From: Caenorhabditis elegans
Taxonomy: Eukaryota > Nematoda > Chromadorea > Rhabditida > Rhabditidae
Length of the DNA stretch: 64,000 nt
Assembly (NCBI RefSeq): GCF_000002985.6
Contig: NC_003280.10
Location: forward strand, 10,474,501 to 10,538,500
Direction: 5' to 3'
The position numbers were made by a program, and so were the translations under genes. The first letter of the stretch is position 1; each line of letters opens with the position of its first letter. Positions 44,580 to 55,921 of this stretch are shown here, in pieces. The notes below the pieces were generated by a model. That model was not told where the DNA came from. It saw only the letters and a list, made by a program, of their open reading frames with translations, and ran no database searches.

Positions 44580-47451
44580 GGTAATCATCATGATCTTTAG
44601 GACAAAATCGGTTTTTTTTTCTTTTTGGAAAATCAGAAAGTTCTCAGGTGTTTATATATAAAAGATGATCATCTTGGAGAATTGATCACGTGAATGACGT
44701 ACTGGTCAAACAAGTTGGAGTATGATCGTCGAGATATTTTTGATTTCAAATTGTTACGGGAAACATTGTAACAATACAACCAAACTTTGAGGTAAGTTAT
44801 TGGGACTTTAGAAATAAAATAGACAGGAAAAAAATAACCAACTTATTTCTACTTATTTCTTAGATGCCAAGAAAAATTTTTGGAGGTATTTTAAATCTCT
44901 GAGGCTTCTGAGCTACAAAAAATATGGCATTTGAGTGAAGAATTTGCAAACGAAAATAGATTGATAGATCAAAAAATGAATGGAAAAAAAACGTATGCAT
45001 CTACCAAAAATGGCAAATCGGACTAATCTCTAATCCTAAGCCAAAGGGCATGACGGTTGAAATGGATTTTTTGAATAATAGTTTTAAAAAATGTATTTTC
45101 AGAAAATGAATTTCAAATTATTATTGGCTGAAAATATTAGTTTTCAAATTTCAAAGCTTAAGAATTCATATTGTTCAAAATATTGTAGATGTAGAGCTCA
45201 CCGAGCACAAAGCCTATTGAACTGTTTTTAAATTTCTTTACCATTTTTTCAAGTTAGAAAACGGGATAATATAAACAGGAGTTTCTATTCGCACGGTAAT
45301 TAATTGTAAGACCTAATTTTTTATTCTATTTGTATCTATTTTAATCAAAAAGTATTTAAACAACTTTAAATTACCCCCAAATCAACGAAACGCTCATTAG
45401 AAAAACAGTCGTATGCAGAAACCAAATGGCAAACGGATCGAGGCGCTGCATTTTCTTTCCCGCCGATACGAATTCCAGATAAAATGGTTTACATCAAATA
45501 TTCACTGCATCAACCAGATAGTTCATTTTTCTAATTATGTGATACGGAGCAATTTATATAGAGTGGTCGAACTAGTTGCAAAACTAGGGTTTGATTTTGG
45601 GATCGAATACAGAACGGAATGCAAAAAATATTTTATAGACTTGTTATAAAATACAAGTAAGGCTAAGAGTGAAAAATTGGTAGATGTTCCTAGATTTTAG
45701 ACCTAGAATGATGGTGTCAAAGTTCCAAAATATGATTTTAAAACAAATGGTGACTAAACGTAAATGGTCGAATGAAAAAAAAACATGCCTTCTTGAAGAA
45801 AAAGTATGAAAAGTATCGAAAGATCTGTATCAAGTTACGAAATCCAATCGAAAAGGGAAGTGACTAGAAAGAACATCTAGTAAAAGTCAAAGAAACGTGA
45901 ATTTCGATGGAGTGGAAAGATGATATCATGCAAACTTTGATCGTTTAGTTATATGAACTGGTAATTATTTGAAATTTTAAATTTAGGTGGAGAAAGTTCT
46001 TTGGGTGAATAGAAGAAATAATTGTTTAGGATGGGGGGCATAATTCAGAAAACGTCCAATGTATCATTCGAATGTGTATGCTTAAATCTAGACTTTTACA
46101 AATATTTAAGACACTTTGATCTGAAAATTTTGCAATTTCTCAACCGAGTATGGTAAAACTGCTCTATAGCCTGTGCCGGTTTTTTTTAGATTATAGGATC
46201 TCTTTAAAACGGGAAGCATTCTGGAAGCATACTACCCGAAGTTGATAATTTTTTAAAAATGGGATAAATGCTCCAAACACTCAGCTGTTTTTGAAATTAA
46301 CAAAAAAATCAGTTTCATCTCTGTTACACTTCACAACAATCCATCTTCTTTTGAGGAAATTGTTCTTTTATCATTTAATTAAAATGTTTTTTGTTTACTT
46401 TTTTTGGTCTGTTAGTGGAATCCGATTTCAAATTGTAATTTTTGCAATTTTCCTCTGTTCATTCACGTATTTTTGTTTTCAATAAAAAATCAAATTGTGC
46501 TCTTTCTGTTAGTAAAATGGTAAAGGGCAGAACTACTCGTTTGCAAAATCTGATAGGTAGAGAATGTGTGTTTTATATTTTGGCAAACTTGGGGACTGTA
46601 GTAGTTCATTATTAATTACAGTCCAAGTTAGATGAGAGCTCTAGATTTAAGATGTTTCCAACGTAAAATTAAATCAAAATTTTATGACGTTTTAGTTTCT
46701 TACGGTATGGTCACTCGACCACTTAATACGCTTAACGTTTTTCTAGTTTTACTACAGAACAACACAACTAACACGTAGTGATGAACCGTTTTTTGTGGTC
46801 ATGTAGTTTCAGCATTTTTTGGCAGTAGGGAATAGGGGTTGGCATTTTCAATTTGAGAAACTTCAAGAAATTGTTTTTAAAAATATCTTGAAATTTCTAT
46901 TATATATTTTTATTTGATGTGAAAATCTGATTTTTTCATTAAAAAATGTCAGAGCAAAGCTTTGGTAATTCTGGCAAGTTTCAGGCAGGCTCTAGCCATG
47001 AACGATGTCTGCAGTGAAAATTAGATTACTGTACTACCGCTCTACATTGAAATTTAAAATAATTTTAAAGCTTAATTGTCCGATAAAAATTCCCTTGCTT
47101 CCAAATCTTTGAAAATTGAAACTTACATAGGGAAATATCATTGACATGGAGCAGGATAGATTTGCAGGAATTTCAGCTATAACTCAACTGAAAGACTGTT
47201 TTGTATCTTTTTTCCTGCATTTTTATATACCATTTTCTCGATGGTCTTCCAAAATCCAGACAAGAAGGAAACAAAAAACACGAAAAACATATGGAAATCG
47301 ATTTATTATAATAATACCCGATGAATATGTACAATGTTGATCTGTAGAGTTTTTGAATTTGAAGCGACGAAAGTTCTGGAGGAAGAGAATTGTTTTGTAT
47401 ACCCGGAAAAACAAGGGTAGAAGTGAGGAGCAAAATTTGAAGAGTCAACGA
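44580..47451. other. Intergenic, no gene accepted
   Basis: This is the upstream region of the LAPTM-like gene and the 3' side of the peptide-like gene (minus-strand AATAAA near 47301-47306). A 78-codon plus-strand ORF at 45413-45649 has no splice or family support. AT-rich elsewhere. Confidence 0.4.
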
Positions 47452-48637
47452 CTAAAAATCGAGGTCTGGTTGGTAGTCGGCGTCGGCGAACTCAGAATTG
47501 TGCTTCGTTTTTGATGGAATTTCTCTGAAAATAGTTAATTTGGATTTAAATTGATAATTTCTCTAAAATGTCTGATTCAATCTCTGAAATGGACTGAGAT
47601 ACTCGTTGTTAATCTAGTTTCAAGACATAGTGCATCGACAGTTTTTACCTTTGAGCACCAGTAGCTTTTATTAAAAAACAGTCAACTAATAAAGATTTAT
47701 AATATTTTAGGATATAACTTTATAGTTGAGCATTTGTTAGAAGTGAGTACTACCTAAATGTGTTTGAAATTTTTCTCATTAAATTTTATTTTTCAAATTT
47801 TCAGAGGCGAACGTGAACCGCGCACCAGAAATTAAAAATATATGTACAGAGTTTACTTTTTTGCAAGGGCGTTAAAAAATTTAGCCAACTGGTTTTAATT
47901 TGGAGATTTTTTTTAAAATAAAATAATTGAACTTGGAGAAGCTAAGATTACCGTATTTCTTCTATTAATATGGCTGCAATACTATTTTTCGATGCTCTTC
48001 CCGCTTGCAATACTAATAGGGAGTGCAAGACTATTAGGGAGTGCAATACTAATTTTCAGAACATTTTTCTGACTTTGAGCTTACTATTTTTTTTCTGAAA
48101 AACCCGAACCTTGTGTGAAAATTCAGAAAATTTGATTGTAATTGCAACAAAAAGGTGTAATAACTTCAATTTCATAGAAATTTTTCCAAAAATTGTTGCA
48201 CAGTAGGCAAAAAATGTTGTTAAAATCTCAAAATTAGTGAGGTGATTTTGTACCAAAAAAAGTAGACGCAAGACTATTAGGGAGTGCAACACTAATTTTC
48301 GGAAGGTGTTCAAGGAGCAATACTAATAGGGAGGCCATATTAATAGAAGAAATACGGTAATTAAGAAATTCCACTTACGGCCGAACTTTTGCAAAATCCA
48401 TAATTGGTACATATTTTGGAGTCATTTCTCCAGGTGTCGGGAAGTCTTCGTACGCTACCGAACGCTCATATCGAAGGACTCGGCGGGAGATCGGGTGCTG
48501 AAAATATATTTTAAAAGCTTCAATAAAACCAATCTCACCTTCAAATTGGCTCTGGTTCCCTTGTCCTTGCTCAATGAGAACTTGTCGAAACAGGCACAAA
48601 TGACGAAAAGAGCCACGAGAAGGATGAAAAGCCGCAT
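47452..48637 (-). CDS. Short secreted peptide-like protein
   Basis: Exons: 48637-48539, 48497-48379, 47524-47452 (stop TAG), 96 residues; an in-frame ATG at 48655 would add six. The start at 48637 is preferred because it places a clean signal peptide at the N terminus (MRLFILLVALFVICACF). The mature part is hydrophilic with no Cys. It includes a dibasic site (HPISRRVLRYERSV), a Pro-rich middle (FPTPGEMTPKYVPIMDF) and an acidic tail ending YQPDLDF. The size, signal peptide and basic cleavage site are compatible with a neuropeptide-like precursor or a small secreted factor, but I recognise no known family. The last intron contains transposon-like copy 2. The gene starts only 137 bp after the stop of the membrane/coiled-coil gene. 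Confidence 0.65.
47947..48361. mobile_element. Non-autonomous DNA-transposon-like element, copy 2
   Basis: It has the same terminal inverted repeats (ATTACCGTATTTCTTCTATT and its complement) and internal AATAGGGAGTGCAAGACTA units as copy 1 at 8715-9157. It is about 30 bp shorter. TAAG occurs directly outside both ends, and TA is the last common base pair of both copies. It lies inside the second intron of the peptide-like gene and does not disturb its splice sites. Confidence 0.8.
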
Positions 48638-48773
48638 GTTTCGAATCCGTTCCACAAAATTTCAAATGGATCGGGAGAAAACAACAAGAATGAGGATGGA
48701 AAATCGAAAGGCAGTTGGAAGTGAAATCGAGGTCAGTGAAAACACGAATGGAAGAAAATGGAGAAGAAGCAGG

Positions 48774-50142
48774 TCAAACTTGTTCTGGGATAATGATGGA
48801 TGAAGATTGAGGATTAGGTGCAGTTGGATTTTCTGCCGTTATTTTGTTGTAGGCGTCGAGGAGTCTCCTGGAAATTTTGAAGAATTTTGAAATGCCCAAT
48901 AAGTTTGGTGTAAAATTAACTAGCAAAATTAGCTAGCTGCCGAAATTTCGGTACTTTCACCGTTGGTGCTGGATGACTCAAAATCCGTAAAAGATTAATT
49001 TTTGTTACAGTAAATAAATGTTCTTGAATTTTTTTTACACTTTTAACATAATTTTTTGTAACAGCTAGGAAGATATATACAAACGTTGGAACTAAAGAAG
49101 TTAAGATAATTGATTATATTACTCTGAAAATACTGGAAAAACGAATAATATTTTAAAGAAAATCCAGCCGATTGGATGCATCAGAAAAATACTAGAAAAA
49201 TAAGATTCTTCACTGAATAGTCAAAAGAAGATGGGCGGGTATTCTGACAGCATATGGCCATAGGTCATTTCAAAATTTCTTTTCAAATGTCGTGATGTTT
49301 ATGAGTTTTGTTGGTCACATTGGGCAGAAGGTAGAGAAAAAAAAAGAAAATAATAAGCAAAAAAAAACAAAAAAGGAAGTACTTACTGTAATTCTTTTGA
49401 TCGTGCCACTCCATTCTCCTCGATCTTTTTCTCGACTAGACTGAGCTCCCTGAAAATTCTATTTGGTAGTTGTTTTTATTAAGTCTGGCATTTTGAAATG
49501 TAAAACCCCGTAGATGGATTTGAGCTGTATGCTAAAATTAAAATGATACATGGCGGTTTATCAAATATTTTTAATTTGTCTGTCTTTGTTTTTTGTGAAT
49601 TAATTAAAAGTAATGTTATTTTCAGTAAGTACATTTATTTTTCTATATTTTTATATAAATTTTGAAAAGACAATTGGGCACAACGATTAGAAAACGGGGA
49701 CTTTTTATATAATCTGTAATATTCAAATGTGCCGAACGGCATATATCACACATCTATGTTCAAGATCTTTTCACTGATTTCTAAAAATCATAAAAATGTT
49801 CTCATAAACTTACATTTTGTTAATATAACAGCAATACATAATCCAAATCATTGACACAATAACGTAGAAAAATAGAACAATCCAAAAAATTTGAGAAACT
49901 TCATCGAAAAGTAGATCAATTGCAGGTTTATATGATTCCATATTCACATGCTTTTCCGTTACTTCTAAATGCATTTTTCTAGGAATAAGCATCATTTTAA
50001 AAGAGTTGATAGTAAGTTTCACAATGAAGGTAAGTGTTTGATAACCCGACGCAAAAATGAGCACAATAAGCTCAAAAAGCAAAGAAAAAGCACATTGCGG
50101 TAGAAAAAAACGAGAGAGAGAAAAGACAAACATTTGGGTCAT
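48774..50142 (-). CDS. Small membrane protein with a coiled-coil tail
   Basis: Exons: 50142-49814 (ATG at 50142, or ATG at 49995), 49449-49387, 48867-48774 (stop TGA). With the first start it is 161 residues, with the second 112. The core has one sure membrane segment ([20 protein letters not shown]), preceded by a polar stretch ([17 protein letters not shown]). The tail is a charged helix with heptad spacing ([20 protein letters not shown]), then [10 protein letters not shown] and a final IIIPEQV. The longer start would add a second hydrophobic segment ([12 protein letters not shown]). The splice junction within Met (AT|G) is in frame. I do not recognise the gene. The start is uncertain because no acceptor precedes either ATG. 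Confidence 0.6.
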
Positions 50143-51731
50143 GAGAGGAAGAGGGTGCCATTTTGGATACGAGGTGTCATGTTACTATGTTTTTAACTTT
50201 TTATTGCAAGAAATTGGGCAAAAAATGAATTGCATATCAGGGAAGTGCGGTAAACGAGCTTTCCGGCAATATTTCGGAGTGTTTTTTGAGAACAAAAATA
50301 TATTGTTTTCATTTTATGTAAGCTTGCATCTTTTTTCATGAAGTTTTTAGATACAATTTTGAAATTGATATCGGCAGTTGCTGATGTCGCCAAAAAACGG
50401 ACTATTGTCGAGGTTGCCGAATGTTAAAATGTTTGGCAACCAATGATCTTTATTTGAATTTTTTTTAAATATCTATTATATGATCAGAAATGGTCAGAAT
50501 TCTTAATTATGTGGGTAAAAGTGATTTAAAATTAAAATAATAATTTTGTAATCAGTGACTGCTAAAAATTAATAAATTTTACACAAAACTTGGGCAAGAT
50601 TTGGGAGGGGAGAAGAAATTTCATCAAATATTTAAAATAATCTTGCCTGAACTAGGGCGAATTTTTTTTTGAAACGATCATATTTTGAAATTTTCGAGTT
50701 AAAAAAAATAAATAAACATCAGGACAGTATTTCCAACGTCATTCTCTGATCCTTTCGTAGACGTTTCGAAGGCCATGACTTCTCTATGTCTCTTCATCTT
50801 TAATAGTATTTTCAGAGAGACCGGTCGGATGACAATTTTCCTATGTATTGTGTCTTTCTCGCACTGTCTAATCACTTAAATGGAGATGAAAAAGAGAAGA
50901 AAATGCAAAAAAAAATGAAGGAAGAAGATCGGAAAATTGGTGCGGTCTCTGTTGTTTTTACAACGAATTTCAAATTGGAACATCTGATTAATTAGGGTTT
51001 AGAGAAGGATGACCAGAAATGAGATTTCTTTGTTATAGCTTAAAAAATCAAGAATGTATCTCTATTAGGACTGTCAACTTAGACAGTTCATATCTCAGTT
51101 GTCGTTTTTTCTATACAAAAATTGTTAACTAATAAAATATTTGTCTCTTCTTTTTCTATCAATTTGTAAAACAAACCGAGATGTAACATTTCAAAGTGAA
51201 ACACTGGGGTGCTGTAGTACTAGAAGAAATACGGTTCATTTTTTAAACGGGTCTCGCTCATTGAACATTAAACATTTATTTTTTAAAAACCACAACTTTG
51301 TGCATTAGAATTGTAAAACTAACCAATATGTTCCACTGAGAGTAGTACTGAGCTAGTCATTCTCATCCCCACTCACACAATAATTACAGTGTGAAACGAG
51401 AAAATAGATGAAATAAATGGGCGGTTTGCACTTTTACAAAGACTGTTCATTACAGTTTCATTTGATGGTAATTTACACTGTGTGCACCGAGCCAGCACAC
51501 CTACGCCGGTGCTCACTGTCTAAGTTATGTCTAAGCAAGCAGCAAAAACACACATCAAAATTCTCGAAGTAGTTTTGAGTTTTTGCTCAAATTCAAATAA
51601 TATTGTTATGCACGAATTTATTCAGAAAAAATAGAATTACATAATAATCAATAAAAAAAGCTATATCTTTCTTTTTCCTGTTAAGTTCGGACGCATTTCA
51701 GTAAACGAGCAAGACTAAATATAAGTTTTTT
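50143..51731. other. Intergenic, no gene seen
   Basis: AT-rich. GTACTAGAAGAAATACGG at about 51219-51235 resembles one end of the transposon-like element, but no partner end is seen. A minus-strand AATAAA near 51619 fits the pseudogene's former 3' UTR. Confidence 0.4.
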
Positions 51732-52508
51732 TTAGAGTTTCATGGCAGCAGAATCGCCAAAAACAGCCGTACCATTCATGACCACTCGGAGAGCAGGGAA
51801 CTTGAGCTTGATAACTGACATTGAAGAATTTCTTGGCAGACCAAACCACGGATAAGCAATCCTATCTTCTGTCCACGTGCGCTTTGCCAAATAATCACCA
51901 TAACCATATTATTGATTTTCAGAAGTTTCATAAAAAACTAGAGCACTTTCAAGTGTATATGGGTAATGAAGCACCCCACTAACTGTAAGGCAACGTTGAG
52001 GGTTCTCCGTACAATTGAATAGTAGAATTTGATACGTCAGAAGAAGGTAGGTACATAACATGGAAGTTATGCTGTCTGAAAACTAACATTTTGTCTGAAA
52101 ATGTTTTGATTTTATTTTAAAAAACGTGTTGATACATACCTCAATTCCACCAAATCCTCTTGCATTCTGCCATGCAAACATATCAACATCCCACAAGTTT
52201 ATGAACTTCTAAATACGAGTTTCCAGAACCAATCTCACGATGAGCCCTCAAAGTTTCTGAAGATAAAACTGTGAAGAAACTCTTAGTTACCAACTTTCCA
52301 GAATTTTCAAAATATTTTTTTGTAAAAACTATAACAATCAAATTGTTTACTACTCCAAATACAATAGATTCTGTATATTTTGCAGTGAGATGAAATTAGA
52401 AAAATCCTAAAGCATCAGTTCCATTTCGTTTTTTGATCAAACAACACATTATCAAAATCATCAGTCGGAATTTTTTCAGATGGATTAATCCAGAAGTTTC
52501 AAGAACCA
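51732..52508 (-). pseudogene. Broken gene of unknown family
   Basis: The 3'-most exon runs from an acceptor at 52077-52079 to TAA at 51732. It reads NCTENPQRCLTVSGVLHYPY, then SALVFYETSENQ, then an in-frame TAA, then YGYGDYLAKRTWTEDR, PWFGLPRN, KLKFPALRVVMNG and a natural end at GDSAAMKL. Upstream, 52140-52202 encodes INLWDVDMFAWQNARGFGGI, but its frame does not join the next exon. Further up, 52431-52508 has WINPSEKIPTDDFDNVLFD after a TGA. These pieces are coding-like and in the right order, so this is a decayed gene. I do not recognise the parent family. Confidence 0.65.
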
Positions 52509-53588
52509 CGCCATCTGCTTACAATTTTGTTCTACGAATCAGTAAAAACCATTTTTCAAAATTTTCATTTTTATGAAAGAAGGTGTTTTCCAGGATTCAA
52601 TCTTGGCATTACTGTAACGAATTATACTTTTGTTTGAAAACATGTTCAAATTATACTAATGATTTTTAGAATACAAGTATTTCAGCAACCTTTTCGCCGA
52701 AAAAACGCTTTTAACAAAATATATTTGGCAACTTTTGATAAAATCCTCTTTTGAAGTTACGAACATTATTGAATTCCACCACACATTTGTTTTGGTGAAT
52801 TCTGAAAAAAAAATCGAATAAGATGAGTTTCAAAATAATTTTGCGGCCTTACTGTACTCAACAGTACTCATATCAATAACATATACAACATCACATATAC
52901 AGTCTACAGTACTCATGTAGTACTTCTCCAGTGATTCAGCGGTTTAAAAAAAGTCTCACTATCCCAAACACCAACTTGAATCCCCCTTCTTCAACTGCTC
53001 TTCATGCCTTCCACTGCTTCTGATCATATCAATTGCTCTTCCAGAGACCTTTGGGCTCCTTGGGTCGGCACCGGACTGGTACCGCTGCCAGTAACACACA
53101 AAAAATGGACGCGGCCGAGGGCAGCAGAAAAAGTGCAGAAAGAGCAAGTAAAGCGAAGAGAGTGTAGACGCACTTTTTGTGCAGCAACACTGCCGTCGCC
53201 CCCAGGCAGTGCCAGCCATTTTTTCCCTCATGCGTCCCCCCGTGGTCTGTGGGGGTCACTTGCGCCCCCCCGGGCAATTCTGCCCTGGGTGTCCGCGACC
53301 GGTACCACCGCCGCTGAGAAGACGCCGCGCCACTGCTGATATCACTGAATGAGAAATAGTATGGAGAAGATGAGAGATTGCAGAGAGAATATAGAGTGTG
53401 GCTGCACTATTCTGGCTCTGTCTGTTCCTCTGTTCCTCTCGATTTCTCAATGCCTTTGCTTTTTTTTCAACGCACGCGTGTTCCCCCCTCCAGTTGACCT
53501 ATGTTCTCTTAATTTTTTTCCTTTTTTTCTAGCGTTGCATATTATCAGTTATCACCTCCACCTCTATCCAACCACTTTTTTATTATAG
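52509..53588. other. Upstream of mab-10, GC-rich block
   Basis: The block at about 53030-53340 is much richer in G+C than its surroundings, with runs such as CGCCCCCCCGGGCAATTCTG. Frames on both strands are open here, but that is expected of GC-rich DNA and I see no splice sites to support a gene. Probably mab-10 promoter or leader sequence. Confidence 0.4.
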
Positions 53589-53589
53589 A

Positions 53590-53747
53590 CCCCGGCCTCA
53601 CTGTTCCACAGCCTCCTGACCCGGTCGTGCCCGGACCTTGTGCGGCGCCAGACGCGAATGATATTCGGAGACACGGGCTGAATGGTTTCGTCGGTAGAGA
53701 ACCACGTCATCCCGTTTTCGTCGTCTGCGGAGTTAGAACTGTATCAG
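53590..53747 (+). other. Probable 5' leader exon of mab-10
   Basis: An acceptor-like TTTTTATTATAG precedes 53590 and a strong donor (CAG|GTAAGG) follows 53747. Spliced to the acceptor at 55834-55836, this gives an in-frame stop (TAG) before the MAB-10 frame, so the exon is untranslated for MAB-10. It carries a short upstream ORF from 53682. Confidence 0.4.
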
Positions 53748-53811
53748 GTAAGGTTTTTAGTTTTTTCTTTTTTTAACTATCAAATTGACTGAAATGAGAA
53801 AAGAACGGAAG

Positions 53812-54115
53812 GCAGGCAGGTCTCAGGCATGCACCAGGATCTGAAAACGCGCCTGCCTTCCACCAAAGCCTTAGTTTTGATTTGTTTGACTAGGAGGTCT
53901 AGAGTTCAGAAACTAACTATAAGGCCTCCGTGTCAGGAGTGTGGCAAATTTGACAATGGACTTTTTTAGTATTTGCCGAGCACGGCAAATTTGGCAAAAT
54001 CAGCTAATCCACATTTTTAAAATTTGTCGGCTCGGCAAATTCGGCAAACGACAAACTCGGCGAATTTGACGCACACCCCTGATGTAGTACTTGCCGAATC
54101 GACCGAGCTCGGACA
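53812..54115. repeat. GGCAGGC block and TTTGCCGA/GGCAAATT degenerate repeats
   Basis: GGCAGGCAGG with GCGCCTGCC lies at 53812-53860. Several degenerate copies of GGCAAATTTGGCAAA and TTTGCCGAGC lie between 53945 and 54115 on both strands. All are inside the probable first intron of mab-10. Confidence 0.55.
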
Positions 54116-55921
54116 GTTTCCAGAATTGCCGGAGATCACTAGTTTCGTCCGTTGGGAGATACTGTAACTTCTAGATTATTAGTTATGAATGTCACTCTTC
54201 ACTTTATGTCTATTTTCTCCATTTCTCCCATTTTTTTCTCGAACCTCCCACCTATTCCCCGTTGTGTCCCATCCGCCTGTTCGTCGTCGACCTTCTCTCC
54301 CTTCATCGCTTCCCAATTTTTTTTCTGTTCACCTCATACTGCGCGCATCTCCTCCCATGTCTACACTATTTTCATCAATTCATGGACATGTGCAGACAAT
54401 TTCATGGGGGCTTTTTTTGCTAGAAGAATGAGCGTGCGCGCGCCAGCCTCGAAAAGGACGTTTTCGGAGCGGTTTTTCAGTTGGAAAAAGCGATGGAACG
54501 AGGTGAAGAAGAGGTCAAACAGATGGTGGTACTGTTGGATGAGAACAGCTGAATTGGAAGAAGGAGGAGGAGCTTGAGTTTTGATTAGTATGCTCTTATA
54601 GCTTCTAGACATCTATTTGTCCAAACAGGAAGAAAACTATCCGCCTAAATATTTTATCATATCGGTAAGAAACACCAAAACTTGAAAGTATTTCTGTTAG
54701 TCAGAAGTTAATAGATATAGGAGATAAGCTACCAAAATCTCTCTGAAGTCTGACCCCGATTACTGTAAATTTTGAACTTTCGTATCCCCAGACATCCACT
54801 TGTCAACAAAGGTCACTTTTTTGTCCCGTTCCTCCCAAGCCCATCCTGTGTATACACACACACAGTCACCTCAATCGTTCGCATAGTAAACCGAACATTT
54901 CAAATAATAATCGAACGACGCCTCTTTGGTTTTTTCATCGGTTCTTTTTCTCTCTAAATCTCCCCCGATTCCCGTACTATTCCCTCCCTCCTATTTCTCC
55001 ATTCTCACCTCCCGGTCCGTCCCGCGTCCGAACGACCGAAGAAGCCCAGTGGCGAGAGACGTTTTTTGTAGGATTGTCTCTGTGTCTCTATGTTTTAAAC
55101 GCTTTTTCTCGCCCAATGGTTTGCCGGTTTTTCTATGTTTCTTGTGTCGTCGTTTGCGTCCGGGCGCGCCGCCGAGTTTTTTTGACCTATAGTTAGATGT
55201 ATGGGTGCACTCTTAGTTTAAGACACTATTTCGTCAGGGATGTAGATAGGCGGACGCTGGGGTTTTTTGAACAGGGATCGGGGGCCATACCACTCTCTTT
55301 TCTGTGTCGATATGTTCCCATTTTCTTCTCTTCTTCACTCTATTCTAACCTTTTTTGCAAACCTTTTTTATGACTTCGATAGGGAACCTACAGTGTTGTA
55401 AAGCAGTTAATACAGTAGTTCAGCATTTTTCAATTAATTTTCATTCTGGGAAAAATATAAATCAGCTTACAATATTTAATTTCTAGTAGTTTACACGTAC
55501 CTTCTAATAATTGTTTGATATTTTCTCTTTAAGCATACAATCAGTGTGTTTTCTGTAGTTGATTATAAAAATAATATATACCAACTTGGCTCGGAGGTTT
55601 TGGAGGCAGCGTCCTGTAAAACTTTGACAGTTTACAACTTCCTGTCGAACTTTTGCAACTTTCCAACGACATTTTGATGTTAAAAAAATTACCTAGCAAC
55701 TGCCTATCAACAGCTTTTTTTTATATTTTACCGAGTTGTTGCCGAAAAGTTTCTCCTGAATCTCCTTTGCTTTGAGACAAAAAGTACTAGTTCTGTAGTA
55801 GACTCCAGAATCTCATATTCAACAACTCATTTTCAGGATACTGAGGCTATTCGATAGCCGCTGCCCTTCCGTCGATCTGGATTGGGAGCGTACCTCAACT
55901 TGTGTGCCTTCAGAAGGCATC

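Noticed and set aside
45413-45649. 78-codon plus-strand ORF in the intergenic region
   Set aside because: No splice or poly(A) signal and no family; length expected by chance in this much sequence.
52959-53339. Overlapping ORFs on both strands in the GC-rich block upstream of mab-10
   Set aside because: Same reason: composition, not coding. No start-acceptor or donor pattern.
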